Below, piece by piece: positions 1 through 7,681 of a stretch of 64,000 nucleotides of DNA; position 1 is the stretch's first letter, and every line of letters starts with the position of its first letter. The stretch is from Thioglobus_B sp964403565. Lineage in GTDB: Bacteria; Pseudomonadota; Gammaproteobacteria; PS1; Pseudothioglobaceae. The notes under the pieces were generated by a model. It ran no database searches, was not told the DNA's origin, and worked only from the letters and a program-made list of their open reading frames with translations. Both the position numbers and the translations under genes were made by a program. The stretch is taken from positions 1 to 64,000 of the forward strand of contig CAYOFV010000002.1 in NCBI GenBank assembly GCA_964403565.1, given 5' to 3'.

Positions 1-350
1 AACAACACCGCACCAAACCTACGCGGGTCATTCAGGCGCATGGCTTTACCATTCTTAAACACTACTTCAAAGTGATCATGTTTTTGACAAGGTTCTTCCT
101 TGTCAACGACTTTAATCGTGCCGCTCATGCCCAAATGCATAATCAGTGTACCTGCATCAAACTCAACAAGTAAATATTTGCCACGTCTATTAATACTATT
201 TACAGTTTGACCTTTTAATGTTTTAGGCAAGTGTTTAGGAATTTCCCACCTAAGATTATCACGATGCAAAATAACTTTACTTATAGTTTGTTTAACAATC
301 AGCGGTTCAAGCCCACGTTTAGTGGTTTCAACTTCAGGAAGTTCTGGCAT
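1..350 (-). CDS. mutM: Formamidopyrimidine-DNA glycosylase (Fpg), N-terminal part, cut by the window edge
   Basis: Reading the minus strand from ATG at 350 to the edge gives about 116 residues beginning MPELPEVETTKRGL. This is the signature N-terminus of Fpg/MutM, with the catalytic Pro2 (Schiff-base nucleophile) and Glu3 exposed after Met removal. The conserved lysine lies in RRGKYLLVEF (Lys58), followed by HLGMSG and the NDPRRFG motif near the edge. The enzyme excises oxidised purines such as 8-oxoguanine and nicks the DNA. The C-terminal zinc finger lies outside the window. The gene is divergent from the membrane protein at 440, with 89 bp between the start codons. Confidence 0.93.
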   Translation of the reverse strand, partial: MPELPEVETTKRGLEPLIVKQTISKVILHRDNLRWEIPKHLPKTLKGQTVNSINRRGKYLLVEFDAGTLIMHLGMSGTIKVVDKEEPCQKHDHFEVVFKNGKAMRLNDPRRFGAVL

Positions 351-381
351 ATATATAAGTGTATTAAATTAAAAATTTGAC

Positions 382-409
382 TTGCATCAAATAAATAGCT
401 TATTATAAT
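382..409 (+). promoter_or_regulatory. Sigma-70-type promoter for the membrane protein at 440
   Basis: TTGCAT (382-387) and a perfect TATAAT (404-409) are separated by 16 bp. They lie in the divergent gap between mutM and the downstream gene, about 30 bp before its ATG. This is a motif match only. Confidence 0.55.
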
Positions 410-439
410 AGTCAACTTTTAATATAGCGGAGAGAATCA

Positions 440-1021
440 ATGAATTATATTAATTCAGTAAAAGGCAAAATTTTAATCGGTTTTGTTTTAGCAGCAATTG
501 TGTTTGTATTATTTGACGGTAGTGCAAATATGACTCACTACTCAATGGGTGTGTGGCTACATGTTGCAGCAGGTGTTTTATGGGTAGGTCTACTTTACTA
601 CTTTAACTTTGTACAAGTACCAGGCATGGGTCAAGCTCTAGCTGATACTGATGGCCCAGGTCCAGCAGCAATCGGTAAGTACATTGCACCACGTGCATTA
701 CTATGGTTTAGAATGGCAGCGGCTACAACTTGGATATTGGGCTTAGTATTGTTAGCATTACAATCTCGTGGCATGGACGGCATTATTGGCGCCTTTACAT
801 TTGCAGCTGGCTACACAGTAATTGGTGTTGGCGCATGGATGGGTACAATCATGGCATTTAACGTATGGTTTATTATCTGGCCAAACCAGCAAAAGATCTT
901 AGGCATGGTTTCAGCATCAGAGGACGAGGTAGCAACTGCGAAGAAAAATGCAGCGTTAGCATCAAGTGTTAATGTAATACTTTCTATCCCAATGTTACTA
1001 ACCATGATTGCATGGCACTAA
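440..1021 (+). CDS. PuuD-like (urate oxidase N-terminal domain) integral membrane protein
   Basis: This 193-residue hydrophobic protein has about five or six predicted membrane helices (roughly residues 10-27, 36-55, 90-108, 113-131, 134-150 and 175-191). The stretch HVAAGVLWVGLLYYFNF, followed by QVPGM, resembles the membrane domain of PuuD-type urate hydroxylase (Urate_ox_N family). Full PuuD carries a C-terminal cytochrome c. No CxxCH haem motif is present here, so this is the membrane domain alone. Such stand-alone copies occur in many marine proteobacteria without a proven function. A urate role is not supported, since no purine-degradation genes are nearby. The gene looks monocistronic: own promoter, SD-like GGAGAG before the ATG, and a terminator about 130 bp downstream. 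Confidence 0.7.
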   Translation: MNYINSVKGKILIGFVLAAIVFVLFDGSANMTHYSMGVWLHVAAGVLWVGLLYYFNFVQVPGMGQALADTDGPGPAAIGKYIAPRALLWFRMAAATTWILGLVLLALQSRGMDGIIGAFTFAAGYTVIGVGAWMGTIMAFNVWFIIWPNQQKILGMVSASEDEVATAKKNAALASSVNVILSIPMLLTMIAWH

Positions 1022-1030
1022 AATAAGTTC

Positions 1031-1136
1031 TAATTATTAGCAACTACTGCGTTAAATAATATTCTCAGCTTGTCGTGTAGGTTTACTACACTCAGTCGCT
1101 GAGAAAATGATTTGACTTGTATTTATCTAATAATTA
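1031..1136. repeat. Nested inverted repeat (about 106 bp), MITE/REP-like
   Basis: Three concentric arms can be paired: TAATTATTAG (1031-1040) with CTAATAATTA (1127-1136); TTCTCAGC (1062-1069) with GCTGAGAA (1098-1105); and GTGTAG (1075-1080) with CTACAC (1086-1091). Transcribed, this folds as one long cruciform or hairpin just after the membrane-protein gene. No second copy was found in the window. Confidence 0.55.
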
Positions 1137-1150
1137 AAATTATTTGCTAT

Positions 1151-1183
1151 AAAAAAAACCGAGACTTGTTCTCGGTTTTTTAT
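1151..1183 (+). terminator. Rho-independent terminator of the PuuD-like gene
   Basis: AAAACCGAGA, a short loop, then TCTCGGTTTTTTATT gives a strong GC stem followed by a T run. The A-rich left side means it could also work on the opposite strand. Confidence 0.85.
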
Positions 1184-1241
1184 TACCTAAAATTTACAAC
1201 AATATATATAAATAACTAATTAATAGCGTTAAAGACTAATA

Positions 1242-1265
1242 AAAACTGCATTGCAATGCAGTTTT
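1242..1265. repeat. 24-bp perfect palindrome centred on TTGCAA
   Basis: Bases 1242-1265 are identical to their own reverse complement (arms start AAAACTGCAT). There is no loop, and no long T run follows, so an ordinary terminator is less likely than a protein-binding site. It lies about 165 bp upstream of the porin -35 box. Confidence 0.6.
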
Positions 1266-1429
1266 ATAGTCATTTGTATTATTTGTTAAATTTTCGCAAA
1301 TTTGTTGTATTTTTACCAAAAATTAGTAAAAACCGCTGTACAATAGGCTTTTAAAGGATATTTTTAGTAAATTAAAACCTTGATTTAAGTTAAATTTGTA
1401 ATTTTTTGTATTTTTTTTGCAAAAAAGTG

Positions 1430-1457
1430 TTGACTTTTCAAAACAGATCATTATAAT
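1430..1457 (+). promoter_or_regulatory. Strong sigma-70-type promoter of the porin
   Basis: TTGACT (1430-1435) and TATAAT (1452-1457) with a 16-bp spacer lie 78 bp upstream of the porin ATG and follow T-rich tracts. Near-consensus boxes fit the strongly biased codon use of the downstream gene. Confidence 0.75.
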
Positions 1458-1534
1458 TCGCACTATCTTTGCAAAAAAGCAGAGAAAAAACGCTAAGATT
1501 TATCTTGGTATAAATTAAAATTTAGGAGACTAAA

Positions 1535-2575
1535 ATGAAAAAACAATTATTAATCGCTGCTGTTGCAGCTTCTATGACATCAGCTGCTATGGCTGATATC
1601 TCTATTACTGGTGGAGCTTTCATCAAATGGGAAGGTAACGACTCATCTGTTGCTACTACAGCTACTACTACTAACTCTGCTGTTGGTTTTGATATCAACG
1701 TAGCTGGTAAAACTGGCGATACTGCAGCTTACGCTCACTTAGATATTGATGATGCTGCGACTACATCAACTGATACTTCACCTGATGGTGGTAAGATTAA
1801 CGTAGATAAGCTATGGGTTGAGACTAAGATCGGTGACGTTAAAGTTAAAGCTGGTGACTTCTCTTCAGGTACTGGTATGATTGAAGGTATCGATAAAGCT
1901 GTTACTGCTTCTAACGCTATTTCACTATCAACAACTGTTGCTGGTATCTCTGTAGGTGTTTCTAAAGATATGGACGGTACTGCTACAACTGACGATAACG
2001 CGAAAGTTACTATTTCTGGTGACCTAGCTGGCCATAAATGGCAGATTCAAGAGAAAGCAGATACTTTCACTGATATAGCTGTTACTGGTGCTATCGCTGC
2101 TGGTACTGGTTCTGGTTACTATATTGAGCACATCAACCGTGATGCTGCAGATTCAGACTCTACTTTAGTTGCTGCTCACACTTCAATTGGTGGTGTTAAG
2201 GTTTCTGTTGCTTCTTTAGACGCTGACGAGTCAGCTGCTAATACTGGTGATCTACGTGTACTAGGTTCATCTCTAGTTGGTGACTACCATACTGCTGCAT
2301 ACACAACTAATGCATCTATGACAGATGTTAAGGCAATTGGTTTTAATACTGATGTTGCTGGTAATAACGTAAACTTAGTATTTATCAATGCTGACACTAA
2401 CAACTCTGTAGTTGGTGATGATAATGACCTATGGGATATCGTTGTTCAACGTAAATTAGCTTCTGGTGCTACTCTAGATCTTTCTTACGGTGTTGCTGAT
2501 CAGAATGGTAAGACTTCATCTGATGCTAATGTAGACACAACTAACTATGGTGCGCAAGTTACTGTTAAATTCTAA
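1535..2575 (+). CDS. Gram-negative outer-membrane porin
   Basis: The 346-residue protein has a clear Sec signal peptide (MKKQLLIAAV... cleaved after AMA, about residue 20). A long run of alternating polar/hydrophobic strands follows, and it ends in Val-Lys-Phe, the terminal aromatic expected for BAM-dependent barrel insertion. No Cys is visible. Composition is Thr/Ala/Asp/Gly-rich, typical of general porins of the Porin_4/OmpC-like group. Expected role: a trimeric diffusion channel in the outer membrane. The gene is monocistronic, with a near-consensus promoter, SD TAGGAG and a strong terminator. Codon choice (GGT, GCT, CTA, AAC) is more biased than in its neighbours, suggesting high expression. 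Substrate preference cannot be read from sequence. Confidence 0.85.
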   Translation: MKKQLLIAAVAASMTSAAMADISITGGAFIKWEGNDSSVATTATTTNSAVGFDINVAGKTGDTAAYAHLDIDDAATTSTDTSPDGGKINVDKLWVETKIGDVKVKAGDFSSGTGMIEGIDKAVTASNAISLSTTVAGISVGVSKDMDGTATTDDNAKVTISGDLAGHKWQIQEKADTFTDIAVTGAIAAGTGSGYYIEHINRDAADSDSTLVAAHTSIGGVKVSVASLDADESAANTGDLRVLGSSLVGDYHTAAYTTNASMTDVKAIGFNTDVAGNNVNLVFINADTNNSVVGDDNDLWDIVVQRKLASGATLDLSYGVADQNGKTSSDANVDTTNYGAQVTVKF

Positions 2576-2621
2576 ATCTTATTTAGACTACAGTTAACTT
2601 AAACATTAAAGTTTAAGTCAT

Positions 2622-2653
2622 AAAAACCCCCAACTTCGGTTGGGGGTTTTTTT
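2622..2653 (+). terminator. Rho-independent terminator of the porin gene
   Basis: AAAAACCCCCAAC TTCG GTTGGGGGTTTTTTT: a 10-bp-plus stem with a stable TTCG tetraloop and a T run, about 45 bp after the stop. A weaker ACTTAAAC/GTTTAAGT dyad precedes it. Confidence 0.92.
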
Positions 2654-2666
2654 CGCCCACTCTTCG

Positions 2667-2682
2667 TGCAGGCAAGGCCTAC
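2667..2682. repeat. REP-like palindrome, copy a (imperfect)
   Basis: Core GCAGGCAAGGCCTAC with the AGGCAAGGCCT centre shared by the other copies. It lies between the porin terminator and the RAYT transposase gene. Confidence 0.55.
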
Positions 2683-2715
2683 CTCGCCCGTTAAAATTCA
2701 GGTACAATTTAAATC

Positions 2716-3390
2716 ATGAGTATTAGAAAAATTCAATTTATAAATGATGAGTACTATCATGTCTTTAATCGGGGCGTTGATAAGCGCATTATCTTTAATA
2801 CTAAAGAGCAGCAGGCATATTTTCTTAGTCGATTGCGGTTATTGAATACAACAGATAGTCGCAAATATATTACCAATAAGAGAAGCCGATGCAAAGATAA
2901 AGAGATTCTTGGCGAGGGTGAGAGTTTGGTGAGTATTGTGGCTTATTGTTTATTGCCTAATCATTTTCATTTATTGCTCAAACAAAATGTTGATAACGGC
3001 ATTTCACAGTTTATGCAAAGACTGGGCACAGCTTATACAATGTTTTTTAATCAAGAAGAGGATCGATCTGGCAGTTTGTTTCAAGGAAAATTTAAAGCTA
3101 CACATCTCAGTGGCGGTCTTGCTTTGCCAGTATTGTCTGCTTATGTTAATCTCAACTATGTGCACCATAAAATTAATACCAATAAAAATCTAGTTAAATC
3201 TAGTTTGTGTGAATATCTGCCTGATGCAGGCAAGGCCTGCACCAAAGATATTTGCAATCAAGATGAGATTATTAATATTATTAATGAAGTTGGTGGGTTA
3301 CTTGAATACAAAAAATTTATTAAAAGCGCATCTAAAACTTTTACTGATAATAAAGGAAATACCGTTAATTTAAATGACCTTGAATTTTGA
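2716..3390 (+). CDS. REP-associated tyrosine transposase (RAYT, Y1/HUH family)
   Basis: This 224-residue member of the Y1_Tnp family starts IQFINDEYYHVFNRG, a common RAYT opening. The HUH metal-binding motif is in CLLPNHFHLLL (His83, His85). A candidate nucleophilic Tyr lies in the later helix AYVNLNYVHH (Tyr143 by analogy with E. coli TnpA-REP). Known RAYTs bind and cleave single-stranded REP palindromes and are usually single-copy domesticated transposases rather than full insertion sequences. Here REP-like palindromes sit 34 bp upstream and directly after the stop, and one lies inside the frame, coding DAGKACTK (3225-3241). The frame is intact. The exact role is unknown. Confidence 0.85.
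   Translation: MSIRKIQFINDEYYHVFNRGVDKRIIFNTKEQQAYFLSRLRLLNTTDSRKYITNKRSRCKDKEILGEGESLVSIVAYCLLPNHFHLLLKQNVDNGISQFMQRLGTAYTMFFNQEEDRSGSLFQGKFKATHLSGGLALPVLSAYVNLNYVHHKINTNKNLVKSSLCEYLPDAGKACTKDICNQDEIINIINEVGGLLEYKKFIKSASKTFTDNKGNTVNLNDLEF
3225..3241. repeat. REP-like palindrome, copy b, inside the RAYT coding sequence
   Basis: TGCAGG-CAAGG-CCTGCA: a 6-bp stem and 5-nt loop, in frame within the transposase gene. Confidence 0.7.
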
Positions 3391-3407
3391 GGCAGGCAAG
3401 GCCTGCA
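3391..3407. repeat. REP-like palindrome, copy c, abutting the RAYT stop codon
   Basis: GCAGG-CAAGG-CCTGC (3392-3406) begins one base after the TGA and is followed by ACCACAC and a run of seven T. It could therefore also terminate transcription. Confidence 0.7.
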
Positions 3408-3482
3408 CCACACTTTTTTTGTTAACAGAATACTTGTGTTTATCCTTTAAAATAACAATTTAATTTAAATTTAGGTAAAAAA

Positions 3483-4283
3483 ATGATTGTTCAATTGACC
3501 AATAGATCTTTGTTAAAGCTAAGTGGTACTAATACTCATAGTTTTTTACAAAATATATTATCAAACGATGTTAATGCGATAAAAGATTACGAGGTGCAGT
3601 TAAGTGCATATTGTCAGCACCAAGGTAAGATTATTACCTTGTTTTGGGTAATGAGGAAAAATGATGAATTTTATTTATCTTTTCCGAGTGATTTAGCTGA
3701 TATTGTTGTGCAAAGGCTTAATATGTTTAAGCTGATGTCAGATGTTAATATTGAAGATCTTAGCGATCAGATCATCCAAATCGGCGTGGTTGATCAAGTA
3801 TTTGAGGGTACATTTACGCTTAATAATCAACAATCTGTTGCCTTTGTTGAGTCTGTTGATGGTATTCAGCTTAGTGATGAGAGCGAGTGGGAGATGGCTT
3901 GCATTGATAATAATATTCCCGAAGTTGTTTTATCGACTAGTGAAGTGTTTGTGCCACAAATGCTTAATCTTGATATTGATGAGACAGGGGTTAGTTTTAC
4001 TAAAGGTTGTTATCCTGGGCAAGAAGTGGTTGCACGCCTACATTACCTTGGTAAGGCTAAGCGTAGGATGTATCAGTTTGAGTGTAGTGAGGAGTTAACT
4101 ATTGGTGATGAGTTAATTGTAGGTGAGTCAGATTCCAGTAAAGCTTCAGGAGTTGTAGTGCGTAGTGTAAAATTAGGCGCCAAATCACTTTGCTTGGCAA
4201 CTTTAGAAGTTGAATTTAAAGATAGCGAAGTTCGACTAAACAGTCCCGAAGGACCAATACTTACAAGGATAATTAATGACTAA
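3483..4283 (+). CDS. ygfZ: YgfZ/CAF17-type folate-binding Fe-S maintenance protein
   Basis: The 266-residue protein carries the YgfZ signature KGCYPGQEVVAR (Lys174, Cys176), the motif that distinguishes YgfZ from GcvT aminomethyltransferases. YgfZ binds tetrahydrofolate and supports repair or assembly of certain [4Fe-4S] enzymes, including radical-SAM proteins such as MiaB. The N-terminal part (LTNRSLLKLSGTNTHSFLQ) matches the usual family start, so the ATG after AGGTAAAAAA is credible. Length is slightly below E. coli YgfZ (about 326), as is common in streamlined genomes. The gene overlaps nhaD by 8 bp, implying co-transcription. Confidence 0.85.
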   Translation: MIVQLTNRSLLKLSGTNTHSFLQNILSNDVNAIKDYEVQLSAYCQHQGKIITLFWVMRKNDEFYLSFPSDLADIVVQRLNMFKLMSDVNIEDLSDQIIQIGVVDQVFEGTFTLNNQQSVAFVESVDGIQLSDESEWEMACIDNNIPEVVLSTSEVFVPQMLNLDIDETGVSFTKGCYPGQEVVARLHYLGKAKRRMYQFECSEELTIGDELIVGESDSSKASGVVVRSVKLGAKSLCLATLEVEFKDSEVRLNSPEGPILTRIIND

Positions 4284-5646
4284 ACTGCTGTTTTTATTGG
4301 CATTCTTGCCCATTTCTGTATTTGCCTCATCAGAGATTAATGCACAAGAAGCCCTGGATTTAACTAATCATTGGGTGGGGTACATGGCGCTCGGATTATT
4401 TGTGCTAGCTTATGTACTGGTTGTGGTTGAAGAGTTTACTAATTTTAGAAAATCCAAGCCTGTTATTCTAACAGCTGGTGTTATTTGGGGTTTGATTGGC
4501 TGGGCGTATACTTCTCATGGGTTGCCGCATTCGGCTGAAGTGGCACTGCGCCATAATATATTGGAATATGCAGAGTTGTTTTTATTCTTATTGGTAGCTA
4601 TGACATACATAGAGGCTATGCGTGAAAGACAGGTTTTTGAAGCGTTAAAAGTATGGTTGTTAAATAAAGGGTTTACTTTTAGACAGCTGTTTTGGTTAAC
4701 TGGATTTTTGGCATTTTTTATCTCCCCAATAGCTGATAACCTAACCACAGCCTTGATTATGGGTGCTGTAGTGATGGTGGTTGGTGCTGGAAGCCCGCGT
4801 TTTGTTTCTATTGCTTTTGTTAATATTGTGGTAGCGGCTAATGCTGGTGGTGCATTTAGTCCGTTTGGTGATATTACAACGCTAATGGTTTGGCAAAAAG
4901 GCATGCTAGAATTTAATGAATTTTTTGCTTTATTTGTACCATCTTTAGTTAATTTTGTAGTGCCGGCAGCTATTATGCACTTTGCTATAAAAAACGAACC
5001 TACTGCTAATATGAGAACAGAAGCAAGTATAAAACTTGGTGGACTTGTAATTGTTGGACTATTTATTGCCACTATTGTGACTGCGGTTAGTTTCCATGTG
5101 TTTTTACATCTTCCACCGGTAATGGGAATGATGCTTGGACTTAGTTATTTAATGATTGCTGCGTTTTTTATTCATCGCAACGAGTTGTTGTCAGATGATG
5201 ACGGGTTTGATGTATTTAGAAAAGTTGCTGGTGCGGAGTGGGACACCTTGTTATTCTTCTTTGGCATTATTTTGAGTGTAGGTGGACTTGGTTTTATGGG
5301 GTATTTAGCACTAACCTCTGAAGCGATGTATGCCTCTTTAGGTGCGACTTATGCCAATATTTTAGTTGGCGTTCTTTCAGCAATTGTTGATAACATTCCG
5401 GTTATGTTTGCTGTTTTAACCATGAATCCTGAAATGTCTCAATCCCAATGGTTATTAGTAACGCTAACAGCGGGTGTTGGTGGTAGTTTGCTTTCAGTTG
5501 GATCTGCTGCAGGTGTGGCGCTTATGGGGCAATCAAAGGGGTTGTACACATTTAGTACGCATCTGAAATGGATGCCAATTATTGCACTGGGCTATGCAGC
5601 AAGTGTTTTAACCCATATGTGGATAAGTGGTATTTCATTTGCATAA
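4276..5646 (+). CDS. nhaD: Na+/H+ antiporter, NhaD family
   Basis: This 456-residue inner-membrane protein has an N-terminal signal-like segment and about twelve hydrophobic helices. The hallmark NhaD block AANAGGAFSPFGDITTLMVW is at roughly residues 188-207, and a second conserved block (AIVDNIPVMFAVLTMNP) lies near residue 370. NhaD exports Na+ (or Li+) in exchange for H+ and is typical of marine and halophilic bacteria. It overlaps ygfZ upstream by 8 bp and coaX downstream by up to 20 bp, so the three read as one operon. The start fits the family: MTKLLFLLAFLPISVFASS. Confidence 0.92.
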   Translation: MTKLLFLLAFLPISVFASSEINAQEALDLTNHWVGYMALGLFVLAYVLVVVEEFTNFRKSKPVILTAGVIWGLIGWAYTSHGLPHSAEVALRHNILEYAELFLFLLVAMTYIEAMRERQVFEALKVWLLNKGFTFRQLFWLTGFLAFFISPIADNLTTALIMGAVVMVVGAGSPRFVSIAFVNIVVAANAGGAFSPFGDITTLMVWQKGMLEFNEFFALFVPSLVNFVVPAAIMHFAIKNEPTANMRTEASIKLGGLVIVGLFIATIVTAVSFHVFLHLPPVMGMMLGLSYLMIAAFFIHRNELLSDDDGFDVFRKVAGAEWDTLLFFFGIILSVGGLGFMGYLALTSEAMYASLGATYANILVGVLSAIVDNIPVMFAVLTMNPEMSQSQWLLVTLTAGVGGSLLSVGSAAGVALMGQSKGLYTFSTHLKWMPIIALGYAASVLTHMWISGISFA

Positions 5647-6316
5647 TATCTTATTAATCGACATTGGTAACACGTCTATTAAATGGCGTTTTAATGATAA
5701 TAACAATCATGCTTTAATCTCAGATTTTGATGTTGAATTATTGCCAAAAGCTGACAAAATTTTTGTTAGCTGTGTGGGTGATGAGTCCATTTTAGACTCT
5801 TTAAACAATGTAGTTTTTGTCAGGTCTCAAGCAACATTTGATGCTTTTCAGTCTGCTTATAAGGATTCAAAATCTCTTGGTATTGATAGGTTTTTGGCAA
5901 TAATCGCTGCACAAGAAAAATATCCAAAGCAAGATCTTCTTGTAATTGATGCAGGTAGCGCACTTACTTTTGATGTTGTTTTGGCGGACGGTACTCATAA
6001 AGGTGGGCTGATAATGCCCGGACTTAAAACACTACAAACTAGTTTTAATAAATTCTCAGACATGAGCGGCAATACAAAACTTGTGCAACTTGCTAATAAC
6101 ACTCAAGATGCTTGGTTATCAGGCACTATACAAATGTTTATATCTAGTATTAATAGCCAAATCGATCAGTTTGTTGAGAGCTTTTCAGATTTAAGAATTA
6201 TTCTTACTGGGGGTGATGCTAAATTTGCATCACTTTATATAAAACACCCATTAAATTTGGAGAAAGATTTAGTCCTTGATGGTTTGTCTATATATGCGCA
6301 AACACTTGAAGAATAA
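5627..6316 (+). CDS. coaX: Type III pantothenate kinase
   Basis: CoaX phosphorylates pantothenate, the first step of CoA synthesis, without feedback inhibition by CoA. Seen here: the ASKHA phosphate-binding start LLIDIGNTSIKWRF, the GIDRF motif, IDAGSALTFDVV (with Ser where Thr is usual) and GGLIMPGLKTL. Length (about 225-229) fits the short gammaproteobacterial form. The start is uncertain. GTG at 5627 gives four extra residues, while TTG at 5639 gives MHNILLIDIGNT and a more usual N-terminus. Both overlap the end of nhaD, implying translational coupling. coaD, a later step of the same pathway, lies at 25.8 kb. Confidence 0.9.
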   Translation: MVFHLHNILLIDIGNTSIKWRFNDNNNHALISDFDVELLPKADKIFVSCVGDESILDSLNNVVFVRSQATFDAFQSAYKDSKSLGIDRFLAIIAAQEKYPKQDLLVIDAGSALTFDVVLADGTHKGGLIMPGLKTLQTSFNKFSDMSGNTKLVQLANNTQDAWLSGTIQMFISSINSQIDQFVESFSDLRIILTGGDAKFASLYIKHPLNLEKDLVLDGLSIYAQTLEE

Positions 6317-6366
6317 GGCATTTTTAAAAGGTATAATTCATCTTATTCTAATTTAATATCGTATTT

Positions 6367-7566
6367 ATGCAAGACAATCGAGTTTTATCTGGCATGCGTC
6401 CAACTGGACAGCTACATTTAGGTCATTATCATGGGGTTTTAAAAAATTGGCTTGATCTGCAAAATGAATACGATTCATATTTTTTTGTAGCTGATTGGCA
6501 TGCGTTTACTACGCATTATTCAGATAAGATTGATCTAGAATCTAATGTATATGAGATGGTGATTGACTGGCTAGCGTCAGGTATTAATCCAAATACATCA
6601 ACTATCTTTGTTCAATCAAAAGTGCCGGAGCATGCAGAACTACACCTTTTATTATCTATGACCACACCACTTTCATGGCTTGAAAGGGTGCCGTCTTATA
6701 AGGATCAGCAGCTTAAATTAAAAACTAAAGATTTGGGTACGTATGGATTTTTAGGTTATCCACTTCTGCAAAGTGCTGATATCCTTATTTATAAAGCCGG
6801 ACTTGTGCCTGTAGGCGAAGATCAGGTAGCACATGTAGAGCTTACTCGTGAAGTTGCAAGGCGCTTTAATTATATTTATGGTCGTGAAGCTGATTTTGAA
6901 GAAAAAGCTGAAGCTGCGATTGTAAAAATGGGCAAAAAACAAGCCAAACTTTACCGTTCACTTAGAAAAGCTTACCAAGAGAGAGGTGATGATGAAGCAC
7001 TTGTTAAAGCTCAGGCTTTAATTAAAGATCAACAAAATATTACTATGAGCGATAAAGAAAGGCTTTCTGGTTATATTGAAGGTGTAGGTAAAATTATCTT
7101 GCCTGAGCCAGAGTCACTACTTACTAAAGCTTCCAAAATGCCAGGTCTTGATGGGCAGAAAATGAGTAAATCATATGGCAATACAATTTCTCTTCGAGAT
7201 TCTTCTGAAGAGATTGAGCAAAAGATCAAACGCATGCCAACTGATCCTGCAAGGGTTAAGCTAACAGATGCAGGCGACCCTAAAAAATGCCCTGTATGGC
7301 AATTGCATGAAGTTTATTCAGATGAGGATACATGTAGTTGGGTGGTTGATGGTTGTACAAATGCAAAGATGGGATGTGTAGCTTGTAAGCAACCAGTTAT
7401 TGATGCTATGCAACAAGAACTAGGTCCAATGCAAGAGAGAATAGCAATTTATCAAAAAGACCCAGATCTTATTAAGCAAATAATTCATGATGGGTCAAAC
7501 AAAGCTCGTGATGTTGCCAAAGAGACTATGGCTGAGGTACGCGAAGCTATGGGGATAGTATACTAA
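6367..7566 (+). CDS. trpS: Tryptophanyl-tRNA synthetase, long form
   Basis: A class I aminoacyl-tRNA synthetase charging tRNA-Trp. The HIGH-type motif is HLGHYHG (residues 17-23, after SGMRPTGQL) and KMSKS appears as GQKMSKSYGN near residue 265. At 399 residues it is about 65 longer than E. coli TrpS (334). The extra length sits mainly between residues about 175 and 250, in a charged helical segment including GKKQAKLYRSLRKAYQERG. A related long form is known in several proteobacteria. The upstream gap holds a TATAAT (6332-6337) without a well-spaced -35 box. Confidence 0.95.
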   Translation: MQDNRVLSGMRPTGQLHLGHYHGVLKNWLDLQNEYDSYFFVADWHAFTTHYSDKIDLESNVYEMVIDWLASGINPNTSTIFVQSKVPEHAELHLLLSMTTPLSWLERVPSYKDQQLKLKTKDLGTYGFLGYPLLQSADILIYKAGLVPVGEDQVAHVELTREVARRFNYIYGREADFEEKAEAAIVKMGKKQAKLYRSLRKAYQERGDDEALVKAQALIKDQQNITMSDKERLSGYIEGVGKIILPEPESLLTKASKMPGLDGQKMSKSYGNTISLRDSSEEIEQKIKRMPTDPARVKLTDAGDPKKCPVWQLHEVYSDEDTCSWVVDGCTNAKMGCVACKQPVIDAMQQELGPMQERIAIYQKDPDLIKQIIHDGSNKARDVAKETMAEVREAMGIVY

Positions 7567-7681
7567 AGCCCATAAAATGATAAAAATTAAACAAAATCTC
7601 TTATCAATAGTTTCACCTATTAATTGCAAAATTTTATTTAATTTTGTTTCTATTTTCTGAACTTTTTAGGGTTTAGTATTT

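Larger units (their letters stand above)
1022..1534. other. 513-bp intergenic region with three dyad structures and the porin promoter
   Basis: No credible coding sequence was seen. The region holds a nested inverted repeat (1031-1136), a rho-independent terminator (1151-1183), a 24-bp perfect palindrome (1242-1265) and a sigma-70-type promoter (1430-1457). The rest is very AT-rich with poly-T tracts upstream of the promoter. Those tracts could act as an UP element, which is an inference. Confidence 0.7.

Noticed and set aside
2716..3390. Complete IS200/IS605 element
   Set aside because: There is no accessory tnpB, no left/right end pair of that type, and the protein has the RAYT rather than the short IS200 TnpA form.
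4515..5072. 185-codon minus-strand frame opposite nhaD
   Set aside because: It lies wholly antisense to a well-supported gene and has the composition of a shadow frame.
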